A program made the position numbers and the translations under genes. The notes under the pieces were generated by a model that was not told the DNA's origin, searched no databases, and saw only the letters and a list, made by a program, of their open reading frames with translations. This document shows, in pieces, positions 26,470-34,636 of a DNA stretch of 64,000 nt (its first letter is position 1; each line of letters begins with the position of its first letter). This DNA comes from DASRDB01 sp035652815 (lineage in GTDB: Bacteria > Chloroflexota > Ktedonobacteria > Ktedonobacterales > Ktedonobacteraceae), in NCBI GenBank assembly GCA_035652815.1, contig DASRDB010000009.1, positions 124,001 to 188,000 of the forward strand. Reading direction: 5' to 3'.

Positions 26470-27297
26470 TCAACGCAACAATGCCGGATCAACAATCCAT
26501 CCCTCATCGCGGTCACAATCCACAGGAATACCATATCCGCTCTCCCGTCTTGTAAAAACCCATCCTGCCTGCATCGCGCACAACACGGCATCCAGCAAAT
26601 CACCCATTTCATCCTCTACCAGTTGCTCCTCTAATCCCTCTGAAAGCAAAACGCGCAGGCCATACCATCTTTCAATAGCCTCAGAACGCAGCAGGCTTAC
26701 CAGTACCCGGCGCACTTCCGCCCGCGCTTCATCCTGCTTGCGCCGCTCATCGCTCTTATATCCCTGCCTGCCAATCAGCTTAGCCGCAACCAGCGCGGGA
26801 TATCCCTCGACTACGAGGCGCGTATCTTCCGTTGGCCGACATGGCAGCACGCTGATCGGAGCTTTTAACAGGCGCGTAGCTCCCGCGAAAAACATCTTGG
26901 CGACCGGAACGCGCACCAGCATCATTGGACTGCGCGCCCCTGCAAGCCGATCCGTCTCGCGTAAGTGCAGCTTGTCACCTTGCTGGCGTCCCGCCATGTA
27001 GTTCAGTAGCGTCTCCTCAAATTCGCGCTTGCTGAGTGAAGCAACTTGCTGTAGATACCCAGTCCAATCTTGCGGCCAGTTCAGTCCTATGAGCAATTTG
27101 CGTGGCAAGCCAATGGGGAAATCGAGCGCGGCAAGCCAGGGGCCGGGGGTATGCAGCCATGCCTCAAAATCGTCGAAAGAAGCAAGTTTTTGCAGGCCTT
27201 GCACATAGAGCGTCCCTTCATGCAGCCAGCACACAGCACAGGTGGTGGGCTTTCTCTTTGCGGGGGCAGAGGTAACATCGAGGCCGTAAATACGCAT
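26470..27297 (-). CDS. DUF429 family protein (predicted RNase H-fold nuclease)
   Basis: 275 residues. DUF429 landmarks are visible: the N-terminal Asp strand MRIYGLDVTSAP, ALDFPIGLP near residue 58, VVEGYPALVAAKLIG near 163, and a C-terminal acidic helix DLLDAVLCAMQAG. The family is predicted to have an RNase H-like fold with metal-binding acids; no activity is established. The ATG begins immediately after the stop of the small GTPase gene, so it is the fourth gene of the Roadblock/GTPase operon. Its stop abuts an inverted repeat. Confidence 0.78.
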   Translation of the reverse strand: MRIYGLDVTSAPAKRKPTTCAVCWLHEGTLYVQGLQKLASFDDFEAWLHTPGPWLAALDFPIGLPRKLLIGLNWPQDWTGYLQQVASLSKREFEETLLNYMAGRQQGDKLHLRETDRLAGARSPMMLVRVPVAKMFFAGATRLLKAPISVLPCRPTEDTRLVVEGYPALVAAKLIGRQGYKSDERRKQDEARAEVRRVLVSLLRSEAIERWYGLRVLLSEGLEEQLVEDEMGDLLDAVLCAMQAGWVFTRRESGYGIPVDCDRDEGWIVDPALLR

Positions 27298-27873
27298 CTA
27301 GAGCTGCGCCATCACATTTTTGCTGATAGCCCGCAGGGTTGCGTAGACCCCCGTACCAACGGATGCAACGGCCTCGAAGCTGGGCACGCGACGGCGATTC
27401 AGGTAGCGTTCAAGCAAATGAACAGGCAGCGCGCTCGGCATGTCGCGCTTGTTCCATTGAATGACAAAAGGGAAGTGGTTGAGATCCTTTCCCAGGCGGC
27501 GCAGATTCATCTCCAGTTCCATAATGCTCTGCACGTTCTCCTCAAACTTTTCGGCCTGTGAGTCTACTACAAACACAATGCCATCTGCGCCATTGAGGAC
27601 TGCCAGCCGCGTGCGCTCGTAGAGAATCTGACCAGGAACGGTGTAGAGGTGGAAGCGCGTGCGGAAACCATGTACTGTGCCAAGATCGAGCGGCAAAAAG
27701 TCAAAAAAGAGGGTGCGCTCGGTCTCGGTGGCAATGCTCAGCATCTCTCCGCGCACCGTGGGATTGATGCTTTTGTAGACGTATTGCAGGTTCGTCGTCT
27801 TACCGCAGTAGCCAATACCATAATAGACGATCTTGCAATGGATCTCGTGCGTCGCTATATTGATGAGCGCCAT
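27298..27873 (-). CDS. MglA/Arf-like small GTPase
   Basis: 191 residues. It is a Ras-superfamily GTPase of the bacterial MglA type. The P-loop is GIGYCGKTT (19-27), switch II lies in LYTVPGQILYERTR (PGQ rather than the Ras AGQ/DxxG pattern), and the NKRD guanine-specificity motif is in FVIQWNKRD. MglA proteins control polarity and motility in Myxococcus, with Roadblock proteins acting as their GAPs. Two Roadblock genes lie directly upstream on the same strand (gaps of 13 and 49 bases) and DUF429 follows without a gap. Confidence 0.9.
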   Translation of the reverse strand: MALINIATHEIHCKIVYYGIGYCGKTTNLQYVYKSINPTVRGEMLSIATETERTLFFDFLPLDLGTVHGFRTRFHLYTVPGQILYERTRLAVLNGADGIVFVVDSQAEKFEENVQSIMELEMNLRRLGKDLNHFPFVIQWNKRDMPSALPVHLLERYLNRRRVPSFEAVASVGTGVYATLRAISKNVMAQL

Positions 27874-27886
27874 GTGCTACAATCCC

Positions 27887-28381
27887 CTAATCGCGGAAAA
27901 GCAGGTCTATTGTGTCTTCAACCGATGAGCGGAACTGTATGTTCAGCACAGACGACTTCTGGCGCGTAGTATCGGCTTTGACACGCTCGAGTGTGCGCGC
28001 AAGCTCGTCCGAGACCTTTTTTGAGAGGACTTTCACCAGGCCAATATGCGTCAGCTTATCAAAAACGATCACCAGCAGCCACTGGTCTTCAACCATCGTC
28101 GTATAAATATTTTCATGTACGCCCTGCTGGAAAATCGTGCGGAAATCTTTTTCGCCAAGCAGTTCGGCAACATGTCGCGAAGAGGAAAACGCGCCCGCCA
28201 GCAAAGCTCCCAACGAGGTCGCATTGCGCTTCGTGCTGGAGCCTTGCGTCGCAATAACCTGCCCGCTCTTGTCAAGCAGCATGACAGACGAGGCGCTGGT
28301 ATCCGCCATAAGTTTATGCAGAATATTTGCGATCTGGGCAAGCTCACGATCAGAAATAATCAGATTTGTTAATTGTTCCAT
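27887..28381 (-). CDS. Roadblock/LC7 domain protein (second of pair)
   Basis: 164 residues. A Roadblock/LC7 fold covers about residues 15-115 (SASSVMLLDKSGQVIATQG, SLGALLAGAFSSSRHVAELLG, WLLVIVFDKLTHIGLVKVLSKK). A C-terminal helix of about 45 residues follows. Such proteins form homo- or heterodimers that bind and regulate MglA-type GTPases. Its position between another Roadblock gene and the GTPase supports a regulator-switch set. Confidence 0.87.
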   Translation of the reverse strand: MEQLTNLIISDRELAQIANILHKLMADTSASSVMLLDKSGQVIATQGSSTKRNATSLGALLAGAFSSSRHVAELLGEKDFRTIFQQGVHENIYTTMVEDQWLLVIVFDKLTHIGLVKVLSKKVSDELARTLERVKADTTRQKSSVLNIQFRSSVEDTIDLLFRD

Positions 28382-28430
28382 GTACGCCTCTATATACTCG
28401 CTGGGCTACAATAGCATCGATTACTCTATA

Positions 28431-28796
28431 TTATGCGATATCGAGAGCTTCAAGAATTTCATTGCGGCTGGTCTTGACCATATGACGCACACGGCCAATA
28501 CTGGCGGCGTTATCAAACAGCGTCACCATCAAGGCATAGTCGCCGAGCGGGTCAACACTTACCAATCCATGCTCGTATTCGTTCAACACTCCGATAACAC
28601 TTCCACGTGAAATCTCCTGTCCCAGTGCTTCGGCAGTATTCAGACCGGTAGTCATGATTGCGCCCACCGCCTCCAGGTCTTCTTTGCCGTCACGGGCCAG
28701 ACCCTCGATCAATAACCCATCACGCCCTACCAGTACAGCCAGCCGCACGCCTGGAATCGTCAAAAAGCGGCTTAAAGTTTGTTTGAGGTCAACCAT
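28431..28796 (-). CDS. Roadblock/LC7 domain protein (first of pair)
   Basis: 121 residues from the ATG preceded by GGAGGAG; the frame opens 12 codons earlier without a ribosome-binding site. It is a single Roadblock domain (IPGVRLAVLVGRDGLLIEGLARDG, LEAVGAIMTTGLNTAEALGQ, DYALMVTLFDNAASIGRVRHMVK). It lacks the C-terminal extension of its neighbour, and the two are clearly different paralogues. It is the first gene of the four-gene operon, downstream of a promoter at 28844-28873. Confidence 0.87.
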   Translation of the reverse strand: MVDLKQTLSRFLTIPGVRLAVLVGRDGLLIEGLARDGKEDLEAVGAIMTTGLNTAEALGQEISRGSVIGVLNEYEHGLVSVDPLGDYALMVTLFDNAASIGRVRHMVKTSRNEILEALDIA

Positions 28797-28843
28797 ATAC
28801 TCCTCCGTCACACCGGCATTGTTGAGTTGCATGGACTCTCGCT

Positions 28844-28873
28844 ATTCTACTCGATAACCCTCCCACGCTGCAA
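28844..28873 (-). promoter_or_regulatory. Promoter of the Roadblock-GTPase-DUF429 operon
   Basis: TTGCAG (28868-28873) and TAGAAT (28844-28849) on the minus strand, 18 bases apart. Transcription would start about 40 bases before the first Roadblock gene. The rest of the 338-base gap to guaB holds one inverted repeat and nothing else recognised. Confidence 0.5.
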
Positions 28874-29022
28874 ATAGATGGGACATCTTGGCTAATCGCC
28901 TCGATGCCCATCGAAATTCTATCAACTATAGAAGTGAACGTAGCGCAGCACAAATTCTCAGATTGCAGGCTGTTCGGGCTATTTACAGGTGCCCGTCAGA
29001 TTTTTACGGACAGAAACCCTGT

Positions 29023-29092
29023 AAGACCCCCCGCGCGGGGGTGTCTCTACACCTTGCCTCGGCCTGTAGAGACATCCCCGCGCGGGGGTCTT
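29023..29092. repeat. Inverted repeat, family C
   Basis: Arms of about 27 bases rich in C and G (AAGACCCCCCGCGCGGGGGT... / ...CCCCGCGCGGGGGTCTT) ending in GTCTCTAC/GTAGAGAC. It lies between the guaB stop and the Roadblock promoter and may also end guaB transcripts. Confidence 0.85.
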
Positions 29093-29134
29093 CCGTCACT
29101 TCACTGACCATAAAAAATTGACGGACAGCCACTT

Positions 29135-30658
29135 TTACCTGAACTTGGTCCCATAGTTGGGTGCCTCCTTAACGATGTGAACATCGTGCGGGTGCGACTC
29201 ACGCAACCCGGCGTTAGTGATACGCACAAAGCGAGTCTTTTCCTGCATCTCAGCAATAGTTGCGCAACCCGCGTAGCCCATCGCCTGACGAAGACCACCG
29301 ACCAGTTGATGCACCAGCGGCCCAAGCATGCCTTTATACGGCACTCGCGCCTCAATGCCCTCCGCGATCAGACTGGCCTCATCCGAAACGTCATTCTGGA
29401 AGTAGCGGTCCTTACTATAGCTGCGCTGCTTCATCGCCGCAATCGATCCCATGCCACGATAGTCTTTGAAACGCTCGCCATGCGAGATGATTAATTCGCC
29501 AGGGCTTTCATCGGTACCCCCCAGCAGGCTGCCTAGCATCACAGTATCCGCACCTGCCGCGATGGCTTTAGCAATATCACCTGAGTATTGAATACCACCA
29601 TCGCCCACAACTGGTACATCATATCTACGCGCCACCCTGGCGCAATCATAAATTGCTGTAATTTGTGGCATCCCAATTCCAGCGATAATGCGCGTTGTAC
29701 AGATCGATCCAGCCCCGATACCGACCTTCACCGCATCCACACCCGTCTGTATCAAGGCCTCCGTCGCCTCGGCAGTCACCACGTTTCCGGCCATAAGCTG
29801 GACACGCTCACCAAAAAGCCGTTTGACACGCGCTACTGTCTCAAGCACCATACGCGAATGAGCATGTGAGGTATCCACTACCAGCACGTCCACACCCTCT
29901 TCTATCAAGGCGGCGGCGCGAGCATCGGTATCCGGGCCTACGCCGATGGCGGCTCCGACGCGCAGGCGGCCATACTCGTCCTTCGCGGCGTTGGGATATA
30001 GAATTTTCTTCTGGATATCCTTCATCGTGATAAGACCTTTAAGCATGCCATGCTCATCAACGACGGGCAGCTTCTCGATTTTATAACGGTGCAGGCTATC
30101 TCGCGCCTGCTCTAACGTCGTTCCCACCGGAACGGTAATCAGGTTTTCCCGCGTCATCAACTCCGAAATGGGCCTATCAAGGCGCGTCTCGAAGCGGATA
30201 TCGCGGTTGGTCAGAATGCCGACCAGCCGCCCCTGTTCCGTGATGGGAATGCCCGAGATGTGATAGCGTTTCATCGCCGCCAACGCTTCACTTAGTAGTG
30301 CATCCGGCCCCAACGTTATCGGGTCGGTAATCATGCCCGACTCCGAGCGCTTGACCTTATCAACCTCCTGGGCCTGATCTTCAATCGATAAATTGCGGTG
30401 AATGATACCTATGCCACCCTCGCGTGCCAGGGCAATCGCCATCCGGCCCTCCGTCACGGTATCCATAGCCGCGCTGACAATCGGAATATGCAGGGTAATC
30501 GTCCGGGTCAGGCGTGTGTGGGTCGAAACATCACGAGGGAGAACAGAGGAAGCAGCAGGAACTATTAAAACATCATCAAACGTCAAACCTTCAAGCGCAA
30601 ATTTCGTCTCAAACGCATCCTGGCTGTAGACATCGCCAGGCAGAATAGCCGATGACAT
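29135..30658 (-). CDS. guaB: IMP dehydrogenase
   Basis: 507 residues, full length. It oxidises IMP to XMP with NAD+, the committed step of GMP synthesis. The catalytic barrel is interrupted by two CBS domains (about residues 115-230: MITDPITLGPDALLSEALAAM, LMTRENLITVPVGTTLEQA). The active-site loop GIGAGSICTTR carries the catalytic cysteine, followed by GDGGIQYSGDIAKAIAAGADTVMLGSLLGGTDESPGE and the flap YRGMGS. The start has GGAGGG upstream. A terminator-like hairpin lies immediately before the ribosome-binding site, suggesting attenuation. Confidence 0.96.
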   Translation of the reverse strand: MSSAILPGDVYSQDAFETKFALEGLTFDDVLIVPAASSVLPRDVSTHTRLTRTITLHIPIVSAAMDTVTEGRMAIALAREGGIGIIHRNLSIEDQAQEVDKVKRSESGMITDPITLGPDALLSEALAAMKRYHISGIPITEQGRLVGILTNRDIRFETRLDRPISELMTRENLITVPVGTTLEQARDSLHRYKIEKLPVVDEHGMLKGLITMKDIQKKILYPNAAKDEYGRLRVGAAIGVGPDTDARAAALIEEGVDVLVVDTSHAHSRMVLETVARVKRLFGERVQLMAGNVVTAEATEALIQTGVDAVKVGIGAGSICTTRIIAGIGMPQITAIYDCARVARRYDVPVVGDGGIQYSGDIAKAIAAGADTVMLGSLLGGTDESPGELIISHGERFKDYRGMGSIAAMKQRSYSKDRYFQNDVSDEASLIAEGIEARVPYKGMLGPLVHQLVGGLRQAMGYAGCATIAEMQEKTRFVRITNAGLRESHPHDVHIVKEAPNYGTKFR

Positions 30659-30683
30659 GATAGCGGCGCACCCTCCTTACTTA

Positions 30684-30717
30684 CAAAAATGCCCAGCGCA
30701 CAACCTGTGAGCCGGGC
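30684..30717 (-). promoter_or_regulatory. Putative transcription attenuator in the guaB leader
   Basis: On the minus strand GCCCGGC pairs with GCTGGGC (one G-U), with an inner CAC/GTG, and is followed directly by ATTTTTGT. It ends about 26 bases before the guaB start codon. The predicted leader of about 130 nucleotides upstream also has an ACGATG/CATCGT stem and a CCACC...GGTGG pairing. No known riboswitch was recognised. Confidence 0.5.
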
Positions 30718-30796
30718 TTCCCACCTGAAATCCTTACGATGACAGCTCGCACATCGTTCAATGGTTGGTGGTGTTTACTTCTTCAATTTTTCCTAT

Positions 30797-30826
30797 ACTG
30801 TAACATCTGAACATGGGGTGCGTCAA
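30797..30826 (-). promoter_or_regulatory. Promoter of guaB
   Basis: TTGACG (30821-30826) and TACAGT (30797-30802) on the minus strand, 18 bases apart. Transcription would begin near 30790, giving a long structured leader. Confidence 0.5.
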
Positions 30827-30860
30827 ATTGTCTCACAAAATCCATATAAGAAATGGCTGC

Positions 30861-30903
30861 CAAAAATCAGCGCCGCCGGACCCACCAACAGGCAGGCCCG
30901 GCG
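30861..30903 (-). terminator. Terminator after the small lmo0937-type gene
   Basis: A GC-rich stem (CCGCCGG... / ...CCGGCGG, about 10 bp with one G-U) followed on the minus strand by CGCTGATTTTTGG. It lies about 30 bases beyond the small gene's stop and upstream of the guaB promoter. Confidence 0.7.
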
Positions 30904-30933
30904 GTCAACTATACGCGCCGTCTTACACTCTCG

Positions 30934-31098
30934 TTAGAGACGGCGAGCACGTGAACCAACGATCAGGTTGTAGATCAACACGATCAGAGCTATGACCAGC
31001 AACAGGTGAATGAAGCCACCCGCCACATGAAGCAGTAGTCCAATCAGCCACAGCACGACCAGAATGACTACAATAGCCCACAAAATGCTTCCCAACAT
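30934..31098 (-). CDS. Lmo0937-family small membrane protein
   Basis: 54 residues. The protein begins MLGSILWAIVVILVVLWLIG and continues through HVAGGFIHLLLVIALIVLIY to the basic end GSRARRL. This two-helix hydrophobic pattern with central GGFIHLLL matches the widespread lmo0937 family, often stress-induced and of unknown function. A strong GAGGAGG ribosome-binding site lies upstream of the ATG. A terminator follows, so it is a single-gene unit. An 8-base inverted repeat (GATAGTTC at 31144, GAACTATC at 31178) in its upstream region could be an operator. Confidence 0.85.
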   Translation of the reverse strand: MLGSILWAIVVILVVLWLIGLLLHVAGGFIHLLLVIALIVLIYNLIVGSRARRL

Positions 31099-31335
31099 GT
31101 GTAAAAACTCCTCCTCTTTATTGAGAATAACTACTCACTTCGCGATAGTTCCTGCCTTGAGCCTCCACTCTAAGGATGAACTATCATCTTTCTCCTACTT
31201 ACACGTATGAAAAGCTCTGTTAGATGAGGCAAAATACAGAAAAAACCAGTCTTGTCAGACGCTTCCAACTGCTGTACTGTATAACAGAGATGATTCTCGC
31301 CGATACTTTCCTAAAAAGTGGTAAGGAGTATGCTC

Positions 31336-32307
31336 ATGTCTGCGAACATGCAGACAACGACACAGATGGCAAACCGGCAGGAACTGGCTGGTGATGAGGC
31401 CATCATCGTTGACAATCTGACAAAAATATATGGCTCGAACAGGGTCGTGAATGGATTATCTTTTACCGTACACAAAGGTGAGGTTTTCGCGCTGCTCGGG
31501 CCAAACGGCGCGGGAAAGACCACCACCATCGAAACATTGGAAGGCTACCGCAAGCCCGACTCAGGCACTGTGCGCGTGCTGGGACTTGATCCAATCCGGC
31601 AGGCCAGTACACTCAAACCGCAAATTGGCGTGATGCTGCAACAGGATGGCCTGTATCCAGGGCTGACTGCGCGTGAGGTGCTGCACCTCTTCGCTGGCTA
31701 TTTTCAGAATCCCCAGCCGGTCGATGCCCTGCTTGAGCGTGTCGGCCTCAGCAGCGCCGCGAAGACACGCTGTCGCAGGCTCTCTGGCGGCCAAAAACGC
31801 CGTCTCGCCCTCGCGGTTGCGCTGGTCGGCAACCCTGCGCTGGTCTTTCTGGACGAGCCAACGGCAGGCATGGACCCTCAAGCTCGCCTGGCGACCTGGG
31901 AGATCATTCGCGAACTTCAGCGCGGCGGCGCGACCATCCTGCTCACAACCCATCTGATGGACGAGGCTGAACGCCTGGCCGACCGTGTCGCCATCATCGA
32001 TCACGGCTCGTTGATAGCACTCGACACCCCTGGTGGCCTGACAGGCGTGCAGAATGCCAACGTCGTGCGCTTCGTGGCCCCCGCCGGATTAGACTGCGCG
32101 AAACTGGCCGCGCTGCCACATGCTAGCAAGGCCGAGGAGATTCGCCCCGGCAGCTACTTGATCGAAACAGGAGACGCGCCCACCTTGCTCGCTGAACTTA
32201 CCGCGTGGCTGCGCGACGCGGGAATCACCCTCACCGAGCTACGAGTTGGACATGGTTCGCTTGAAGACTTATTCCTGCGGTTGACAGGAACGGACGTGAA
32301 AGAATAG
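31336..32307 (+). CDS. ABC-2 type exporter ATP-binding protein
   Basis: 323 residues. The start is chosen at the ATG seven bases after AAGGAG; the earlier ATG lies too close to the ribosome-binding site. Walker A GPNGAGKTT is near 55-63, the signature RLSGGQKRRLALA near 145, and Walker B LVFLDEPTAGMDP follows, with TTHLMDEAERL as the switch His. The C-terminal 90 residues form the DrrA-type extension. It pairs with the permease gene starting five bases after its stop, as a drug- or lipid-type exporter of unknown substrate. Confidence 0.93.
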   Translation: MSANMQTTTQMANRQELAGDEAIIVDNLTKIYGSNRVVNGLSFTVHKGEVFALLGPNGAGKTTTIETLEGYRKPDSGTVRVLGLDPIRQASTLKPQIGVMLQQDGLYPGLTAREVLHLFAGYFQNPQPVDALLERVGLSSAAKTRCRRLSGGQKRRLALAVALVGNPALVFLDEPTAGMDPQARLATWEIIRELQRGGATILLTTHLMDEAERLADRVAIIDHGSLIALDTPGGLTGVQNANVVRFVAPAGLDCAKLAALPHASKAEEIRPGSYLIETGDAPTLLAELTAWLRDAGITLTELRVGHGSLEDLFLRLTGTDVKE

Positions 32308-32311
32308 AGTT

Positions 32312-33088
32312 ATGGCAACAACACTTCCTTCACAAAGGCAAAGCTCGCGCGCGGCTTCCTTCGGCGCGCAGGTCGCGGCGCAAACCCGCGTCGAACTGCT
32401 GCTCACCCTACGACGCGGCGAGAGCGTCCTCATCACGCTCATCGTGCCCGTGGTACTCTTAATCTTCTTTGCCTCGCTGAACATTATTCCCACCAGTACA
32501 GGCAAAGCCGTTGATTTCCTGCTCCCAGGCATGCTGGCTCTCGCTGTCATGGCAACCGGTATGGTGAGCCTGGGCATCGCTACCGCCTACGAGCGCTACT
32601 ATGGCGTCCTCAAACGCCTGGGCAGTTCGCCCCTTCCACGTAGTGGTCTCATTGGGGCAAAGCTCATCTCTGTGCTGGCGCTGGAAGTTATCCAGATTAT
32701 CCTGCTCGTGGGTGTTGCCGTCCTGCTGTATGGCTGGCGTCCTGCTGGCTCTCCCGCCCTGGCCTTACTGGTCATGGCTATAGGAACTGTTACCTTCGCC
32801 GGATTAGGCCTGGCAATGGCCGGGGCCTTGCGTGCTGAGGTAACGCTGGCCGGAGCTAACGCGCTGTATCTCCTCTTCCTGCTGCTTGGCGGTGGCATCC
32901 TCCCGCTCAGTCACCTGCCTGCCGGATTAGCAGCTCTCGCGCAAATTCTCCCTGCCGCCGCGCTCACCCAGGCCCTGCAAGCCGCGCTCTCGAACAATGC
33001 GCCATTTCCTGGCGGGGCCTTGCTCACACTCGGCATCTGGGCCATCATCATCCTGCTGGTTGCAGTGCGCACTTTCCATTGGGAGTGA
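32312..33088 (+). CDS. ABC-2 type exporter permease
   Basis: 258 residues with about six membrane helices. It shows the ABC-2 permease pattern: AQTRVELLLTLRRGES before the first helix, the FLLPGMLALAVMATGMVSLGIATAYERYYGVLKRLGSSPL connector characteristic of the family, and LLLGGGILPLSHLP near the C-terminal helices. It forms the membrane part of the exporter with the ATPase immediately upstream. A family R repeat follows, and no accessory or regulator gene is adjacent. Confidence 0.92.
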   Translation: MATTLPSQRQSSRAASFGAQVAAQTRVELLLTLRRGESVLITLIVPVVLLIFFASLNIIPTSTGKAVDFLLPGMLALAVMATGMVSLGIATAYERYYGVLKRLGSSPLPRSGLIGAKLISVLALEVIQIILLVGVAVLLYGWRPAGSPALALLVMAIGTVTFAGLGLAMAGALRAEVTLAGANALYLLFLLLGGGILPLSHLPAGLAALAQILPAAALTQALQAALSNNAPFPGGALLTLGIWAIIILLVAVRTFHWE

Positions 33089-33139
33089 CAACTCCCCACA
33101 GCTAATGAACGTTGACAAAAAAAGAGAGAATATCCAGGC

Positions 33140-33224
33140 TGTCATCCTGAGCGCAGCGAAGGATCTCCAGTGGGGGCACGCGATTCACTCAGCACGCAGA
33201 CCCTTCGCTGCGCTCAGGATGACA
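33140..33224. repeat. Inverted repeat, family R copy 3
   Basis: The left arm carries TGAGCGCAGCGAAGGATCT. The right arm carries AGACCCTTCGCTGCGCTCA, one base different from a perfect complement. It lies between two converging genes. Confidence 0.92.
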
Positions 33225-33283
33225 GGGCGAATAGACCCCGTATGTTGTAAAACTTCATAAGCTGTGGCCTTTCTCAGGCAAAT

Positions 33284-33844
33284 TTATGTGCCGGAAGCTT
33301 TAGCAATATTCCATGTCCATTGCTGCGGACAGGTATAGTCAAGGATTGCCATTGAGCCTCCGGGAGCAAGCATGCTGACAATAAATTGCGGCTCATTTGC
33401 CTGTTGTAAATGGTTGTGCGTATCAGGCAGAACAACCGCTATGCCATCCAGGGCCGTTACATGGGCGATGGTCAGGGTATAGTGAGCTACCGTCCCGATA
33501 ATCACCTGCACCGAAAACGTGACCGTGTGGTCGGTTGTGTTCTGATTCATCAAATAGGGAATGATGGTGTCATTTGCCTTACGGAACGGGTCAGGAAAGG
33601 TGTAATCGGTCTTATGAGGGTCATCCGGCGCGGCAAACGCATAGGCAAAGGCCTCAACACACAAATCATACTTATAGGCGCTATGCGGCAAGCGCAGTAA
33701 ATGCGGGGCCATCATCACTTTCTGGGCAATTACATCAAAACCGCGCTGCACAGTGGAAGTTCGAGAAGTGAGGCGTGCAACCGCCACCAGCAAGCTCGCA
33801 ATGATCACCAGGACTATCAAACCTGCAAGTAGCCAGCGTTTCAA
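33284..33844 (-). CDS. Membrane-anchored protein of unknown function
   Basis: 186 residues. An N-terminal helix (residues 4-26, WLLAGLIVLVIIASLLVAVARL) without a lipobox looks like an uncleaved anchor. The rest is a predicted extracytoplasmic domain of beta-rich character (HTVTFSVQVIIGTVAHYTLTIAHVTALDGIAVVLPD) with two cysteines, near positions 62 and 173. No family was recognised. It is transcribed alone, upstream of the VKOR gene's stop end on the same strand with a gap of about 125 bases. Confidence 0.6.
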   Translation of the reverse strand: MKRWLLAGLIVLVIIASLLVAVARLTSRTSTVQRGFDVIAQKVMMAPHLLRLPHSAYKYDLCVEAFAYAFAAPDDPHKTDYTFPDPFRKANDTIIPYLMNQNTTDHTVTFSVQVIIGTVAHYTLTIAHVTALDGIAVVLPDTHNHLQQANEPQFIVSMLAPGGSMAILDYTCPQQWTWNIAKASGT

Positions 33845-33971
33845 GGCATACCTCCCAGCAGAACAGTAACAGCCACAGGTGAGGTATGCTGCGCTGTTCA
33901 GCTCAAATGAGTAGCTACGTCTTCTCTACCAGCAAAACAATTTACAACGAGGGAACAAACTTCTGTTTTCA

Positions 33972-34481
33972 TTACGAACGGGGAGGAGTAGAAGCTTCAC
34001 GCACCGGCTCCTCCATCTCTTCTGAAACGCTTTCTTCGTCGTCGGTCCGCGCCTGCCATTGAACAAACGCCGTGATAAACATGAGGAAAATCAACACGTG
34101 CAGGCCAGTACACCACGCGCAAATTGCGTGCAGGCGCACAAGCTCCACATAAACAAGATAGAGAACGGTTAGCATACCCAGAAGCGTCCAGAGCAATTCA
34201 GCGTGTAACAGGCCCGGACGCTTGCCCTGAAGAATTCCCAGCAGAGCTAACGCGCCAATGACCAGGCACCAGGCCAATCCAGGCAGCGAGATCGGTATGG
34301 AGGTGCCGGGCACCACCGCGTAGGGACTGGAAAGCACCGCTCCACAATTGACCAGCCCACTGCCCGAACAAACTAGTGGCACACTTTCATTGTAATGCAC
34401 CAGCGTGAGATAAATTGCTATCCCCGCTCCTATTAAAGACAAAACCAGTAGAAACCATTGGCTTCGAGCGCGACTCGACAT
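33972..34481 (-). CDS. Vitamin K epoxide reductase (VKOR) family protein
   Basis: 169 residues from MSSRARSQWFLLVLSLIGAG. The frame extends eight codons upstream, but those lie in an inverted repeat arm. It has four or five membrane helices. The loop cysteine pair is CSGSGLVNC (38 and 46), the conserved Ser/Pro loop follows, and the active-site pair is CAWC (121-124). Bacterial VKOR oxidises DsbA-like partners using quinones and drives disulfide formation outside the membrane. The tail is acidic. No DsbA gene is adjacent; the DUF929 protein is a possible distant partner. Confidence 0.9.
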   Translation of the reverse strand: MSSRARSQWFLLVLSLIGAGIAIYLTLVHYNESVPLVCSGSGLVNCGAVLSSPYAVVPGTSIPISLPGLAWCLVIGALALLGILQGKRPGLLHAELLWTLLGMLTVLYLVYVELVRLHAICAWCTGLHVLIFLMFITAFVQWQARTDDEESVSEEMEEPVREASTPPRS

Positions 34482-34499
34482 TACAAACCTGCCTTTAGA

Positions 34500-34585
34500 T
34501 GTCATCCTGAGCGCAGCGAAGGATCTCTTGCTTGCCGTGTCGAGCCAGCGCGGGCCTCAGATCCTTCGCTGCGCTCAGGATGACA
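34500..34585. repeat. Inverted repeat, family R copy 4
   Basis: The core is GCGCAGCG on the left and CGCTGCGC on the right; the 27-base arms are complementary with a spacer of about 32 bases. It sits directly upstream of the VKOR start, and its outermost ATGACA falls in the VKOR frame. Confidence 0.92.
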
Positions 34586-34636
34586 GGCGAGAGGGTCTTT
34601 TTCACGGCATAACATAAAACTTTTTTTCCCTAACAT

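Noticed and set aside
30659..30790. Known purine riboswitch before guaB
   Set aside because: The conserved purine-aptamer core could not be found by eye, so only an attenuator-like hairpin is claimed.
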